A stretch of 64,000 nucleotides of DNA from Streptosporangium subroseum (GTDB lineage Bacteria; Actinomycetota; Actinomycetes; Streptosporangiales; Streptosporangiaceae), in the NCBI RefSeq assembly GCF_900188345.1, contig NZ_FZOD01000019.1:95008-159007 (forward strand), given 5' to 3'. The position numbers were made by a program, and so were the translations under genes. Below the pieces are notes generated by a model. It had not been told where the DNA came from, ran no database searches, and saw only the letters and a program-made list of their open reading frames with translations. Shown one piece after another: positions 16,988-26,080 of the stretch. Each line of letters begins with the position of its first letter. Positions within the stretch are counted from its first letter, which is position 1.

Positions 16988-18211
16988 GTGAGCACACCGA
17001 CGACGGACGCCATGGCATCGGACTTCGTACTCCCGTACGACCTGGAGGCGCACGAGCCGCCCGAGGCCCGCGGGCTGGCCCGCGACGGAGTGCGGCTGCT
17101 GGTCTCGCGCGGTGGTGGCAGTGGTGCCGGGGAGGCGCGCAGAAGCACCGAAGGGGCCCGGGGGAAGGCCCGGGACGCCCGGGAGACCCGTGGATGTCCC
17201 GAAGAGACCCGTACGGACACCCGGGATATCCATGGGAGCGGCGGTGACACCACAGGAGCGCGCGAGAGTACCGAAGACCCCCACGGGAAGGCCCGGGAGA
17301 CCCGTGGGAGAGGCGGCGAGATCGGCCACCGCACGTTCGCCGACCTGCCCGGCCTGCTGGAACCCGGTGATCTGCTGGTCGTCAACAACTCCGCCACGCT
17401 CCCCGCCGCGGTCCGGCTCGATCGGCTCGCGGTGCACTTCTCGACCGAGCGAGAGGACGGAACCTGGCTGGTCGAGCTGCGCCGCCGGATGGAGACGGCC
17501 AGCGAGCCCTATCCGGGCGGCGCCGGAGGGGAGTGGCTGCCGCTGCCCGGCGGAGCCACCCTGCGGCTGCTGGAGCGGGAGACGCCGCGTCTGTGGCGGG
17601 CCAGGCTCGACCGCGAGGTTCCCGCCTACCTCCACCGGTACGGCGTGCCGATCCGCTACTCCTACGTGGACGAGGACTGGCCGCTGGCCGACTACCAGAC
17701 CGTGTTCGGGGTGCGTCCTGGAAGCGCGGAGATGCCCAGCGCGGGACGGCCGTTCACCACCGGCCTGGTGACCGAGTTGGTGTCACGCGGGATCGGCATG
17801 GCGCCGATCACCCTGCACACGGGGGTGGCCTCGCCGGAGAAGAACGAGCCGCCCTATCCGGAATGGTTTGAAGTGCCCGAGACCACCGCCCGGCAGGTGG
17901 AACTCGCACACGAGTCGGGCAGCCGGGTGATCGCCGTGGGCACGACCGTGGTGCGGGCGCTGGAGACGGCCGCGCTGGCCACCGGCCGCGCGCGGGCCGC
18001 GCGCGGCTGGACCTCCCACATCGTGACGCCCTCCACCGGGGTGAGGGCGGTGAACGGCCTGATCACCGGCTTGCACGAGCCACGCTCCAGCCACCTGCTG
18101 ATGCTGTCGGCGATCGCCGGTGGCGAGCTGCTCTCCCGGTCCTATGCGGAGGCTCTCAGAGAGGGCTATCTCTGGCACGAGTTCGGAGACGTCCACCTGA
18201 TCCTGAGCTAG
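16988..18211 (+). CDS. queA: QueA-family protein with a repeat-derived insertion
   Basis: A 407-residue member of the S-adenosylmethionine:tRNA ribosyltransferase-isomerase family, which makes epoxyqueuosine in tRNA. Family strings include LEPGDLLVVNNSATLPAAVRL, DYQTVFG, PSAGRPFTTGL, GMAPITLHTG and GTTVVRALE. Residues about 42-112, between the first strand and HRTFADLP, are an Arg/Gly/Thr-rich insertion made of two imperfect copies of GKARETRG. Actinomycete members are diverged and often lack a neighbouring tgt gene, as here, so queuosine synthesis is not certain. AAGGAGG is 4 nt before the GTG start. Confidence 0.85.
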   Translation: MSTPTTDAMASDFVLPYDLEAHEPPEARGLARDGVRLLVSRGGGSGAGEARRSTEGARGKARDARETRGCPEETRTDTRDIHGSGGDTTGARESTEDPHGKARETRGRGGEIGHRTFADLPGLLEPGDLLVVNNSATLPAAVRLDRLAVHFSTEREDGTWLVELRRRMETASEPYPGGAGGEWLPLPGGATLRLLERETPRLWRARLDREVPAYLHRYGVPIRYSYVDEDWPLADYQTVFGVRPGSAEMPSAGRPFTTGLVTELVSRGIGMAPITLHTGVASPEKNEPPYPEWFEVPETTARQVELAHESGSRVIAVGTTVVRALETAALATGRARAARGWTSHIVTPSTGVRAVNGLITGLHEPRSSHLLMLSAIAGGELLSRSYAEALREGYLWHEFGDVHLILS

Positions 18212-18572
18212 CCGCGGGGAAACACCCGCCGATCACGGCAATCCACGAGAATCACCGAATCCGGGCCGGAGATAAGGGCGGTGCCCGCGCTATGGCGAGT
18301 TCACCATGGCGTCGGCCCGCGTTCCATCGGACGTAACCAATACCCGGAACGCCCTTGGTCTCCGCGCGGGTGTGAACCCGAAGAGCCGGGAACGAGAACC
18401 CGGATCCTCCGATAGTCCGTACATCTCTTTTTCGATGAATTTCCCGCAGACCCGAAGCGTCCGAGGCGGTCCGTATGAGGCGGGACGGCCGGCACGGAAC
18501 CCTCCAATACCCGATACGGCGCCGCTCCGAGCACCCAGCTCGAAATGGCGCAATAAAGATAATAAATTTACT

Positions 18573-18595
18573 TTTTATCGCTATATGTGATAAAA
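18573..18595. promoter_or_regulatory. AT-rich inverted repeat upstream of the secreted-protein gene
   Basis: TTTTATC and GATAAAA form a perfect 7-9-7 inverted repeat in an AT-rich patch (about 18545-18597) that contrasts with its surroundings. It lies 62 nt before the start of the secreted protein and may be an operator or promoter element. The rest of the 18212-18656 gap shows no gene. Confidence 0.4.
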
Positions 18596-18656
18596 CGCTG
18601 CGACTTGAACGGGGACGATCACAGCGTCCCCGTCCCCCCCAACTGGGAGACGTTTA

Positions 18657-19229
18657 ATGCGCCACCCGATCTCTAAGATCGCCGCTCTTGCCCTGGTCGC
18701 ACCGCTCGCGGGCACGTTCCTGCTCGCCGGACCGGCCTCGGCCGCTCCCGCCAAGGCTCCCGCCGCGGCCGTCAAGAAGGCCGACGACCCGTTCTCCACC
18801 TTCGTCGTCCAGGCCGCGGCCTCCAAGACGGTCCGTCCCGGCAAAAAGATCACCTACACCATCAAGGCCACGAACTCCGGCCCGTACGTCTCCGACGGAG
18901 GCGCCTACTTCATCGTCGCCGTGCTCCCCAAGAGCGTCATCCTCAGCGGCAAGTGGACCTACCAGGGTCCCGCCAAGAGCGAGTGCGCCTCCGAGGAGCA
19001 GGTCCTGATCTGCGCCGTGGACAAGAACCTCAAGGTCAAGGAGTCCGTCTCCTTCAAGTTCGCGTTCAAGGTCGCGAAGACCGCCAAGGGCACCCTGAAG
19101 TCCACCCTCGGCGTGCTGGCCTACGACGTGCCCACGGGCGCGGAGACCCTCAGCCGTGACGAGCTCGAGCGCCTCGGCGTCAAGAGCTGGCTCTTCGGCA
19201 AGAACCACAGCACGCGCGTCGCGCGCTAG
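18657..19229 (+). CDS. secreted DUF11-like protein
   Basis: A 190-residue exported protein. A Sec signal peptide (residues 1-30) ends in GPASAAPA. The mature part is a beta-rich domain with DUF11-like strings (TVRPGKKITYTIKATNSGP, FIVAVLPKSVIL, CASEEQVLICAV with two Cys that could pair). It ends with a basic tail without sortase motif or membrane anchor. GGGAG lies 7 nt before the ATG. Role unknown; surface or extracellular matrix is likely. Confidence 0.8.
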   Translation: MRHPISKIAALALVAPLAGTFLLAGPASAAPAKAPAAAVKKADDPFSTFVVQAAASKTVRPGKKITYTIKATNSGPYVSDGGAYFIVAVLPKSVILSGKWTYQGPAKSECASEEQVLICAVDKNLKVKESVSFKFAFKVAKTAKGTLKSTLGVLAYDVPTGAETLSRDELERLGVKSWLFGKNHSTRVAR

Positions 19230-19369
19230 CCGTACCCCGGCGCACGGACCCGGCCCGCCGCTCCCGATGGAGCACCGACCGGTCGGTGATGCCCGCCACC
19301 CGAGCCTCCGTCCCCTCCCGGGGCGGGGGCTCTCGGCGTCCGACCGGGCGAGGCGTCCACGCACCCGCC

Positions 19370-19485
19370 GTACGGCATCCGACGTGCCGCCGTACGGCAG
19401 GCATCCCGGCCTTCGCCGTCTCTCGCGTCCGCCGTACGGCAGGAACCCCGGCCCCCGCGGTCTCTCGCGTCCGCCGTACGAAGTG
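19370..19485. repeat. 42-bp tandem repeat, about 2.7 copies
   Basis: The unit TCTCTCGCGTCCGCCGTACG plus 22 nt starts at 19419 and again at 19461; a diverged copy precedes. It fills the middle of the 19230-19561 gap, which otherwise holds no gene. Confidence 0.75.
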
Positions 19486-19561
19486 TGGACAGCCTCATAT
19501 GCGCCGGGACCGCCGCCCGGCATGATTTCCCACATGACCGATTCCGGACACCGCACGGCCC

Positions 19562-20242
19562 ATGGCTGAGCTCAGGGTCGTCCTGGCCGAGGACCACTAT
19601 CTGGTGCGCGAGGGCACCCGCCGGCTTCTGGAGGCCTCGGGGGAGATCGGGGTGGTGGCGGCCGTGGGCACCGCCGACGAGCTGCTCGACGCCGCCCAGC
19701 GGCTCCGGCCCGACGTGGTGGTGACCGACATCCGGATGCCCGGCTCGGCCGAGCTCGTACGGCCGGGCATGGAGGGCATCGACGCCGCGCACCGGATCCG
19801 GGCCTCCTCGCGGGACATCGGGGTCGTGGTGCTCTCCCAGTTCTCCGACGCGATGTTCGCCCTGGATTTGTTCAGGGACGGCACCGAGGGCAGGGCCTAC
19901 CTGCTCAAGGACCGGGTCGGAGACATCGACGAGCTGCTCGGCGCCATCAGGTCGGTGGCCGGGGGCGGATCGGTGATCGACCCCAAGGTGGTGGAGGGTC
20001 TGCTGGCCAAGCGCGGGGTGCGTGACACTCCCCCGCCCGCCGAACTGACGCCCAGGGAGCTGGACGTGCTCAGGGAGATGGCGCACGGCCTGTCCAACGG
20101 GGGCATCGCCCGGGCCCTGCACCTGTCGGTCTCCGCGATCGAGAAGCACGTGAACTCGATCTTCATGAAGCTCGCCCTGGAGAACAGCCCCGACACCCAC
20201 CGCCGGGTGGCCGCGGTCATCGCCTATCTCGGATCGGCCTAG
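19562..20242 (+). CDS. orphan LuxR-family response regulator
   Basis: A 226-residue regulator with receiver (acidic E10/D11, phosphoacceptor D56 in VVTDIRMP, VVLSQ, LLKD) and a C-terminal LuxR helix-turn-helix (LTPRELDVLREMAHGLSNGGIARAL). A short insertion (SAELVRPGM) follows the phosphorylation site, a variant seen in some actinomycete NarL-type regulators. No kinase gene is adjacent, so its partner is elsewhere. The ATG has no clear ribosome site. Confidence 0.9.
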   Translation: MAELRVVLAEDHYLVREGTRRLLEASGEIGVVAAVGTADELLDAAQRLRPDVVVTDIRMPGSAELVRPGMEGIDAAHRIRASSRDIGVVVLSQFSDAMFALDLFRDGTEGRAYLLKDRVGDIDELLGAIRSVAGGGSVIDPKVVEGLLAKRGVRDTPPPAELTPRELDVLREMAHGLSNGGIARALHLSVSAIEKHVNSIFMKLALENSPDTHRRVAAVIAYLGSA

Positions 20243-20289
20243 GAACACCCGGTCGCCGGTGGCGCACCGGACACCGCTCCAGGCCATCG

Positions 20290-20415
20290 CAGAACCACGG
20301 GGTACGGTTCCAGGCCGCCACAGGACCACAGACCACGGTTCCGGACCACGGCAGAGCGGCAGACCGCGATTCCAGGCCCTCACCAGGGCCGTGAACCACG
20401 ATTCCGGGCCGCCGC
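20290..20415. repeat. degenerate CCACGRTTCCRGGCC repeats
   Basis: Four diverged copies of ACCACG(G/A)TTCC(A/G)GG at about 20303, 20332, 20363 and 20395, spaced about 30 nt. They lie between the response-regulator stop and the 3' end of the acyltransferase gene. Confidence 0.6.
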
Positions 20416-20436
20416 GGGAACCCGCGTGCCGCGGCT

Positions 20437-21372
20437 CTAGGCCGCGGCGGGAGCGGCGGGAACCGTGTGCCTCGCCGAGTCCATGATCACCGAAGCGACC
20501 GAGGCCTCGGCCTTCCACGCCAGGACGCGGCGGTTCTCCGCGGTCACCGGAGGAAGCATGGTCACCTCCACGACCAGCCGGCGGAAGGCGACCACTCTCT
20601 GGATGGAGGCCAGAAGCGTGTCGTCGCCCACGAAGGTGGAACCGGTGGCGAGGGCGCCGTCGACGTCCACGTAGCGCAGCGCGACCGGGCGGACCGGGGC
20701 CTCGGCGTTCAACGCCGCCTGGAACACGGCCGGCCGGAAGGCGCCCATCTCACGGCCGCACCAGGTGGTGCCCTCGGGGAAGGCCATCACCGGATGGCCT
20801 TCCCCGAGGGCCCTGGCCATCGCGTCGACCGCCTCGGGCAGCGCCGACAGCCGGTCCCTGTCGATGAACAGGGCGCCCGACCCGGCCGCCAGCATGCCGA
20901 TCACCGGCCATTCCTGGACCTCCCGCTTCGCAAGCAGGCGGCACGGCAGCGCGGCCGCCATGACGAGCGGGTCCAGCCAGGACACGTGGTTGGCCACGAT
21001 CAGCGGAGCCGCCCCCGAGCCGGAGACGCCGGATACGCCGGATACGCCGGAGGCAGAGCCGGCCACGACCAGTTTCGCCCTCGAACCGGGGGCGAAGCCG
21101 CGCTCGGCCGACCCGGCCAGGAACGTGAAGCCCTGCCGTACCTCGATCCGGACACCGAGGGCCCGCAGCAGCAGCCGGGACCAGACGCTCGTCACCCGGA
21201 CCCGCTCCGCCGTACCGAGCAGGTGGGTGAGGAGCGCGAACACCGTACCGGCCAGGATCAGGATCACGGCGGCCGTCAGCCGCAGGGTCCTGCGCGGCCA
21301 GGCGGCCCTCGCGTCCGAGGGAACGAGGCAGGTGGTGGGCATGCACGGCGCCACCGGCAGCCAGGGGTTCAC
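20437..21372 (-). CDS. olsA: PlsC-type 1-acyl-sn-glycerol/lyso-ornithine-lipid acyltransferase
   Basis: A 311-residue membrane-associated acyltransferase. A hydrophobic segment at about residues 30-50 precedes the PlsC domain with HX4D motif NHVSWLD, the GALFIDR block and FPEGTTW. Before the HX4D motif a Gly/Ser/Val repeat (SGVSGVSGVSG) is encoded by four 9-bp units. The GTG start overlaps the stop of the GNAT gene by 4 nt (GTGA), so the two are coupled. Beside an OlsB-like enzyme this is best read as OlsA, which adds the second acyl chain to make ornithine lipid; a general lysophosphatidate acyltransferase is the alternative. Confidence 0.8.
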   Translation of the reverse strand: MNPWLPVAPCMPTTCLVPSDARAAWPRRTLRLTAAVILILAGTVFALLTHLLGTAERVRVTSVWSRLLLRALGVRIEVRQGFTFLAGSAERGFAPGSRAKLVVAGSASGVSGVSGVSGSGAAPLIVANHVSWLDPLVMAAALPCRLLAKREVQEWPVIGMLAAGSGALFIDRDRLSALPEAVDAMARALGEGHPVMAFPEGTTWCGREMGAFRPAVFQAALNAEAPVRPVALRYVDVDGALATGSTFVGDDTLLASIQRVVAFRRLVVEVTMLPPVTAENRRVLAWKAEASVASVIMDSARHTVPAAPAAA

Positions 21373-22082
21373 GCCTGCTCTCCCAGGAAGTGACGCAGGT
21401 AGCGGGGGTCGGCGTTGGTCATCGAGAGCAGCACGAAGAAGTCGGCCACGTCGAAGTCGGGGTCGTAGGCGGGCGGGCCGCAGATCCACGCGCCCAGCCG
21501 GACGTAGCCGCGCATCAGGGGAGGCAGCACGGTCCGGTCGGAGCTCGGGTCGACCTGCAAGGGACGGTGGGGGGTGACGCGGTACTCCGGCGGGGAGAGC
21601 GGCACCCGCTGCATGACCCCGGCGGCGGAGGACACCGGGACCGAGCAGCACCCGGCCAGCCACTCGTACCCCCCGGCGACCATGTAACGCGCGATGCCCG
21701 CCCACATCAGCCCGAGCACCGCACCGCCCCGGTGGTCGGCGTGCACGCAGGCCCTGCCCGCCTCGACCATGCCCGGCCGGATCCCGGCCAGCGCGCTGAG
21801 ATCGAATTCGGAGTCGGAGTAGAGCCGGTCGGCCCGGCGAGGGGTGAGCAGCCGGTAGGTGCCGACGACCTCGCCCGTGTCGCCGTGCCGTACCAGCAGG
21901 TGGTCACAGTAGGCGTCGAGCGGATCGACGTCCAGACCTGTGATGGGACTGTCCAGCCGAGCACCCATCTCCTCGGCGAAGACCTGGTGGCGCAGGCGCT
22001 GGGCCTCGCGCATCTCGACAGCGGTACTGGCCAGCCCGACGGTGTAGCGAGCGACTCGTGGCTCTGCGGGAAGGGTCGTCAT
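21369..22082 (-). CDS. olsB: OlsB-like ornithine/amino-acid N-acyltransferase (GNAT fold)
   Basis: A 237-residue protein of the haemolysin-like/OlsB family. Diagnostic strings are LRHQVFAEEMGARLD, DAYCDHLLVRH, VVGTYRLL and VEAGRACVH. OlsB transfers a 3-hydroxyacyl group from acyl carrier protein to the alpha-amine of ornithine, the first step of ornithine-lipid synthesis. The start MTTLPAEP is preferred because the upstream extension is not family-like. Coupled to the PlsC-type gene downstream. The ornithine specificity is inferred from the pairing. Confidence 0.78.
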   Translation of the reverse strand: MTTLPAEPRVARYTVGLASTAVEMREAQRLRHQVFAEEMGARLDSPITGLDVDPLDAYCDHLLVRHGDTGEVVGTYRLLTPRRADRLYSDSEFDLSALAGIRPGMVEAGRACVHADHRGGAVLGLMWAGIARYMVAGGYEWLAGCCSVPVSSAAGVMQRVPLSPPEYRVTPHRPLQVDPSSDRTVLPPLMRGYVRLGAWICGPPAYDPDFDVADFFVLLSMTNADPRYLRHFLGEQA

Positions 22083-22197
22083 GGGTTCATGAAGACACCC
22101 ATAAGTGACGCCGGACCTGAGGTGTCCGCGAACTTCAGGCGTCCGGATGATGAACCACATTCACGATCGATTCCAGAGCCAAGTAGCGTAGAGAACG

Positions 22198-23421
22198 ATG
22201 AACCAGCGCACGCTTCTGATCACGTTGACCGGCCCGGACCGACCGGGCGTCACCTCGCGGCTCTTCTCGGTCCTGTCGAACTTCCCCGTCGTCGTCGCCG
22301 ACGTCGAGCAGGTCGTCATCCGTGGCCGGCTCACCCTCGGCGTCCTCGTCTCCTACGCCGGCGAGGCCCCGACCGGGACCGGCGGCACCCTCGGCGCGCT
22401 CTGGACCGCCGTGGAGCGGACCGCCGAGGACCTCGGTCTGCAGGTGGAGCTGTCCACGGGCTCCGATCCCAAGGAGAGGCGGCGACGCGGGCGGCTTCAC
22501 GTCACCGTGCTCGGCGCGCCCCTCCAGCCCGCCGCGATGGCGGGCATCGCGGGGCGGATCGCCGCGGCAGGCGCCAACATCGACCGGATCGAACGGTTGT
22601 CCAACTACCCGGTGACCTGCATCGAGCTGGCCGTATCCGGCGCCGACCCGGATACGCTCCGGGCCGAGCTGGCCGTCGAGGCGCACACGCAGCAGGTCGA
22701 CGTGGCCGTGCAGAGGACCGGCCTGCACCGCAGGGCCAAGCGGCTGATCGTGATGGACGTGGACTCCACGCTCATCCAGGGCGAGGTGATCGAGCTCCTG
22801 GCGGCGCACGCGGGCTGCCTGGAGGAGGTCGCCAGGGTCACCGAGGAGGCGATGCGCGGCGAGCTCGACTTCGCCGAGTCGCTGCGCCGCAGGGTCGCGC
22901 TGCTGGAGGGCCTCAGCGAGGAGGTCTTCGAGAAGGTCCGCGAGGAGGTCGTGCTCACTCCCGGCGCCCGCACGCTGGTGCGGACGCTCAAGCGGCTCGA
23001 CTACCGGTTCGCGATCGTCAGCGGCGGATTCACCCAGCTCACCGACGCCCTCGTCAAGGACCTCGGGATCGACTACTCGGCGGCCAACACGCTGGAGGTC
23101 TCAGGCGGCCTGCTCACGGGGCGGGTCATCGGCGAGATCGTCGACCGGCCGGGGAAGGCGCGGGCGCTGGAGCGCTTCGCGCTGGAGGCGGGGATCCCCA
23201 TCAGCCAGACGGTGGCGATCGGCGACGGCGCCAACGACCTGGACATGATCGCGAAGGCGGGTCTGGGGATCGCGTTCAACGCCAAGCCGGTGGTCCGCCG
23301 GGCCGCCGACGCCGCGGTGAACGTGCCCTACCTCGACTCGATCCTCTACCTGCTCGGCATCCCGCGAGCCGAGGTCGAGGACGCCGACGCCGAAGACGGC
23401 GTCACCGTCGCGGAGCGCTGA
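22198..23421 (+). CDS. serB: phosphoserine phosphatase with N-terminal ACT domains
   Basis: A 407-residue enzyme that hydrolyses phosphoserine to serine. Two ACT-type regulatory domains fill residues 1-170 (TGPDRPGVTSRLFSVL, then a second half with HVTVLGAPL). The HAD catalytic core starts with the nucleophile motif DVDST (about residue 185), then SGGFTQL and GDGANDLDM. Full-length for the actinobacterial form. A TAGCGT box lies 8 nt before the ATG. The 3' end overlaps the convergent exporter gene by 20 nt. Confidence 0.96.
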   Translation: MNQRTLLITLTGPDRPGVTSRLFSVLSNFPVVVADVEQVVIRGRLTLGVLVSYAGEAPTGTGGTLGALWTAVERTAEDLGLQVELSTGSDPKERRRRGRLHVTVLGAPLQPAAMAGIAGRIAAAGANIDRIERLSNYPVTCIELAVSGADPDTLRAELAVEAHTQQVDVAVQRTGLHRRAKRLIVMDVDSTLIQGEVIELLAAHAGCLEEVARVTEEAMRGELDFAESLRRRVALLEGLSEEVFEKVREEVVLTPGARTLVRTLKRLDYRFAIVSGGFTQLTDALVKDLGIDYSAANTLEVSGGLLTGRVIGEIVDRPGKARALERFALEAGIPISQTVAIGDGANDLDMIAKAGLGIAFNAKPVVRRAADAAVNVPYLDSILYLLGIPRAEVEDADAEDGVTVAER

Positions 23422-25501
23422 GCGAGGCCAGCCGGACGGCCTCGGCGCTCAGCCCCCGCAGGGGCGGCTGAGCGGCCGCGGCGTGCCTGATCCCCTCGCG
23501 CACCCCGGTCATCCGGTCGGCGGCCCCCTCGGCCAGCTCGTCCATGCGGCGTGCGGCCAGCCCGTCCACGTATGCGCCGAGCTCGTCGAGGACGCTGTCC
23601 AGATCATCGGGCGGCTCCTCGGGCCGCTCCGCCCTGACCGCCTCCGCGACCCTCTCCAGCCGATCCGCGACCATGTCGAGAACCGTCACCGTGGGCCCCG
23701 GCTCCTCTCCGGGCGGCGGCACCGCGAGCAGCGTGAGCGCGTTGTCCCGCAGCCTCTGAGCCGCCGTCACCGCGTCCCTGAGCCTCCGTGGCGCGCTGCC
23801 CCCCGGCTCCTTGTCCAACCGGTCCAGAGACTCTGTGAGCCGATCCCCGGCGTCGGCCGCCGAGTCGACCTTGGCACGCACCTCGCCGGGGCCCTGGTCG
23901 GCCAGCGACCGCACCAGCGAGGCGTGCTTCTCCAGCATGTCCACGATCCTGCCGGTCAGCAGGGCCCGGTTCTCCCTGGGCCACAGCAGCCGGGCGAAGA
24001 GCAGCGCCAGCGCCCCGCCGGCGACCGTGAGCGCCACCCTGGCCACCGCCGCGTCCCAGCTGAGCGGCAGGGAGAAGTCAGACAGCATCAGCGACAGCGG
24101 CGTGGAGAACATCGCCCAGCAGCCGTAACAGGATCCGCGTAACGCGAACCCCAGCGCCGCGCAGATCCCGATGAACAGGATCAGGTAGAAGAGACCCGGC
24201 GCGATCGCGAGCACCAGCGCCGCGCCCATCGCGCCCACGGCCGTGCCCAGGACCCGCAGCAGCACCCGGTCCACCGTGTCCTGGTAGGCCGGACGGAGGC
24301 TGACGGTCACGGTCACCACGAACCACTTGGCGTAGTGCTCGTGAACCAGCAGCATCAGCCCCATGGCCATGATCGTCGCCAGCCCCCGCCTGATCGGGTC
24401 GGAGCCGGTCGTGAACACCGGCTTTCCCGGCCGGCCGAACCTCGGCAGGCGCACCGCGACGTCAAGCCCCTCGGCCGTCTGCTGCGCCACCGACCGCACG
24501 GCCATCCCGATCCGGTCCAGGCCTCGGCAGATCTGCCCCAGCAGCACGACCCCGGTCAGCCCCCCACCGTCCGCGTTGACGTCCCTGCGGATCTCCTCCG
24601 TCCGGTCGGCGAAGCGATTGACGGCGGCCAGCGCCTCGGGCACCGCGGCCGAACTGCCGGACGTCACCGCCTCCCGCAACGCGAGGGCCAGCGCCTCGAC
24701 CGCCTCATCCAGCTCATCGGTCCATCCCGTCCCGAGGTCCGTCGCCGCGGCCGCCGCTCGCAGCACGCGCAGCGCGACGGTCTCGTGGAGGACACGGGTC
24801 AGCGTGGCCAGCAACCGCTCCGGGGAGTGGTCGTTCTCGTTCGCGTCCTCGTCCGAGACCCGGTAGAGGGAGAACGCCCTGGCCGCGTCTTTCTGCGCGA
24901 TGCCTGCCTGGCGCTGCAGCAGCTCCCTGCACTCGTCCGAGAGCGACGTACTGCCCTCCGAGGCCAGGAGGTCCGCGACGGCCGTACCGGCCTTCCGCAG
25001 CGCCCTGTGGAGCGGCTGAAGGCGGCGCACCGGCCAGACCACCACGACCAGCAGCGTGACCAGCAGGCCGCCGGCCGCCGTGACCGCCATGTGGAGCGGC
25101 AGGCTCAACCCGGACGGGGCGAAGTAGGCGAGCACCACGGCGAGTACGGCGGGAATGCCGAGCACGGCCCAGTAGACACTGGCCGCGGCGACCAGACCGA
25201 CCACGACGGCGGCCGGCCAGGGATAGGGCTGGATCAGTCCGCCGAGACCGACGCCGAGGGTGACCATCACCGTGGCGAGGAGCAGCTTGCGGACGCGCTC
25301 ACCGTACGGCAGGCCGGGGGCGTCGCCGAAGACCGCGAGATAGCCGCCCAGCGCCGTCGCGGCGCCCTCGTGGACGTGGCCGGACAGCACACCGAGCAGC
25401 AGCGGGAGGCAGACGCCCAGCGCGCAGATCAGGCCGTATCCCCATGCGGGACGCCCGGAGATCTCGAAGTCACAGCGCAGCGCCTTGACGATCCTCCGCA
25501 T
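23402..25501 (-). CDS. FUSC-family (aromatic acid exporter-like) membrane protein
   Basis: A 699-residue protein with two six-helix membrane halves (about residues 20-165 and 365-500), each followed by a long cytoplasmic helical domain rich in Asp, Glu and Arg. The second half carries RPAYQDTVDRVLLRVLGTAVG, typical of FUSC/YccS/AaeB proteins. The family exports aromatic acids or other anions; the substrate is unknown. It stands alone with its own 57-nt upstream gap. Confidence 0.85.
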   Translation of the reverse strand: MRRIVKALRCDFEISGRPAWGYGLICALGVCLPLLLGVLSGHVHEGAATALGGYLAVFGDAPGLPYGERVRKLLLATVMVTLGVGLGGLIQPYPWPAAVVVGLVAAASVYWAVLGIPAVLAVVLAYFAPSGLSLPLHMAVTAAGGLLVTLLVVVVWPVRRLQPLHRALRKAGTAVADLLASEGSTSLSDECRELLQRQAGIAQKDAARAFSLYRVSDEDANENDHSPERLLATLTRVLHETVALRVLRAAAAATDLGTGWTDELDEAVEALALALREAVTSGSSAAVPEALAAVNRFADRTEEIRRDVNADGGGLTGVVLLGQICRGLDRIGMAVRSVAQQTAEGLDVAVRLPRFGRPGKPVFTTGSDPIRRGLATIMAMGLMLLVHEHYAKWFVVTVTVSLRPAYQDTVDRVLLRVLGTAVGAMGAALVLAIAPGLFYLILFIGICAALGFALRGSCYGCWAMFSTPLSLMLSDFSLPLSWDAAVARVALTVAGGALALLFARLLWPRENRALLTGRIVDMLEKHASLVRSLADQGPGEVRAKVDSAADAGDRLTESLDRLDKEPGGSAPRRLRDAVTAAQRLRDNALTLLAVPPPGEEPGPTVTVLDMVADRLERVAEAVRAERPEEPPDDLDSVLDELGAYVDGLAARRMDELAEGAADRMTGVREGIRHAAAAQPPLRGLSAEAVRLASLSAPRR

Positions 25502-25558
25502 GCCACCCCCGATCCCGACGACGGGAGGTCGTACCCTTCCTGCCCCGTTATCGGATGT

Positions 25559-26080
25559 TCAGTGGTCGCCCGGGCTCCAGCGGGTGACGCCGCGTCCCGC
25601 GTCGAGCCCGGCCCACTCGTCGTCGATCTCGATGACCGCGAACGCGCCGGGCGGGAAACCGAAGTCGCCGTTCTCCGTGGTGAGGCCCTGGACCAGGTTG
25701 TGGATGCCGGGGTTGTGGCCGACCAGCATCAGCGTGCGCACCTCGGGGTCACTCCGCCGGATCAGCGTGAGCAGCTCATCGGAGTAGGCCTCGTAGATGA
25801 CCGGCTCGAACACGATGTCCGCGCCGCCGTCCCCGGCAGCCCCGTTCCCGGCGTTCCCGGCGTCCCTGGCTCCGGAGAGGGCCAGCTCGGCGGTCCGTCT
25901 GGTCCGCGCCGACGGCGAGCAGAGCACCAGGTCGGGCCGGAGGTCCATGCCGGTGAGCGCCTCACCGATCCGGCGGGCGTCGTGTTCGCCGCGCTCGGTG
26001 AGAGGGCGCTCCCTGTCCGGGAGGCCGGGAACCTGAGCCGCCCTCGCGTGCCGCAGGACGATGAGCGTGCGCGCCCTCAC
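25559..26080 (-). CDS. sixA: SixA-type phosphohistidine phosphatase
   Basis: A 173-residue histidine-phosphatase-superfamily enzyme. The catalytic RHA motif is at residues 10-12 (VLRHARAA), the second Arg in SPSARTRRTAE, and the second His in VGHNPG. An Ala/Gly/Asn-rich loop (about residues 71-84) after the helix is encoded by 9-bp repeats (25843-25869) and is not normal for the family. The GTG start overlaps the upstream 34-codon gene by 4 nt. It would remove phosphate from phospho-His proteins; the target is unknown. Confidence 0.88.
   Translation of the reverse strand: MRARTLIVLRHARAAQVPGLPDRERPLTERGEHDARRIGEALTGMDLRPDLVLCSPSARTRRTAELALSGARDAGNAGNGAAGDGGADIVFEPVIYEAYSDELLTLIRRSDPEVRTLMLVGHNPGIHNLVQGLTTENGDFGFPPGAFAVIEIDDEWAGLDAGRGVTRWSPGDH

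Noticed and set aside
19230..20436. CRISPR array
   Set aside because: The repeats are degenerate, vary in length, and the spaces between them are themselves repeats; no cas genes are present.
19226..20518. Minus-strand frame over the orphan response regulator
   Set aside because: Repetitive Gly/His/Arg-rich sequence with no motif; the plus strand encodes a complete LuxR regulator.
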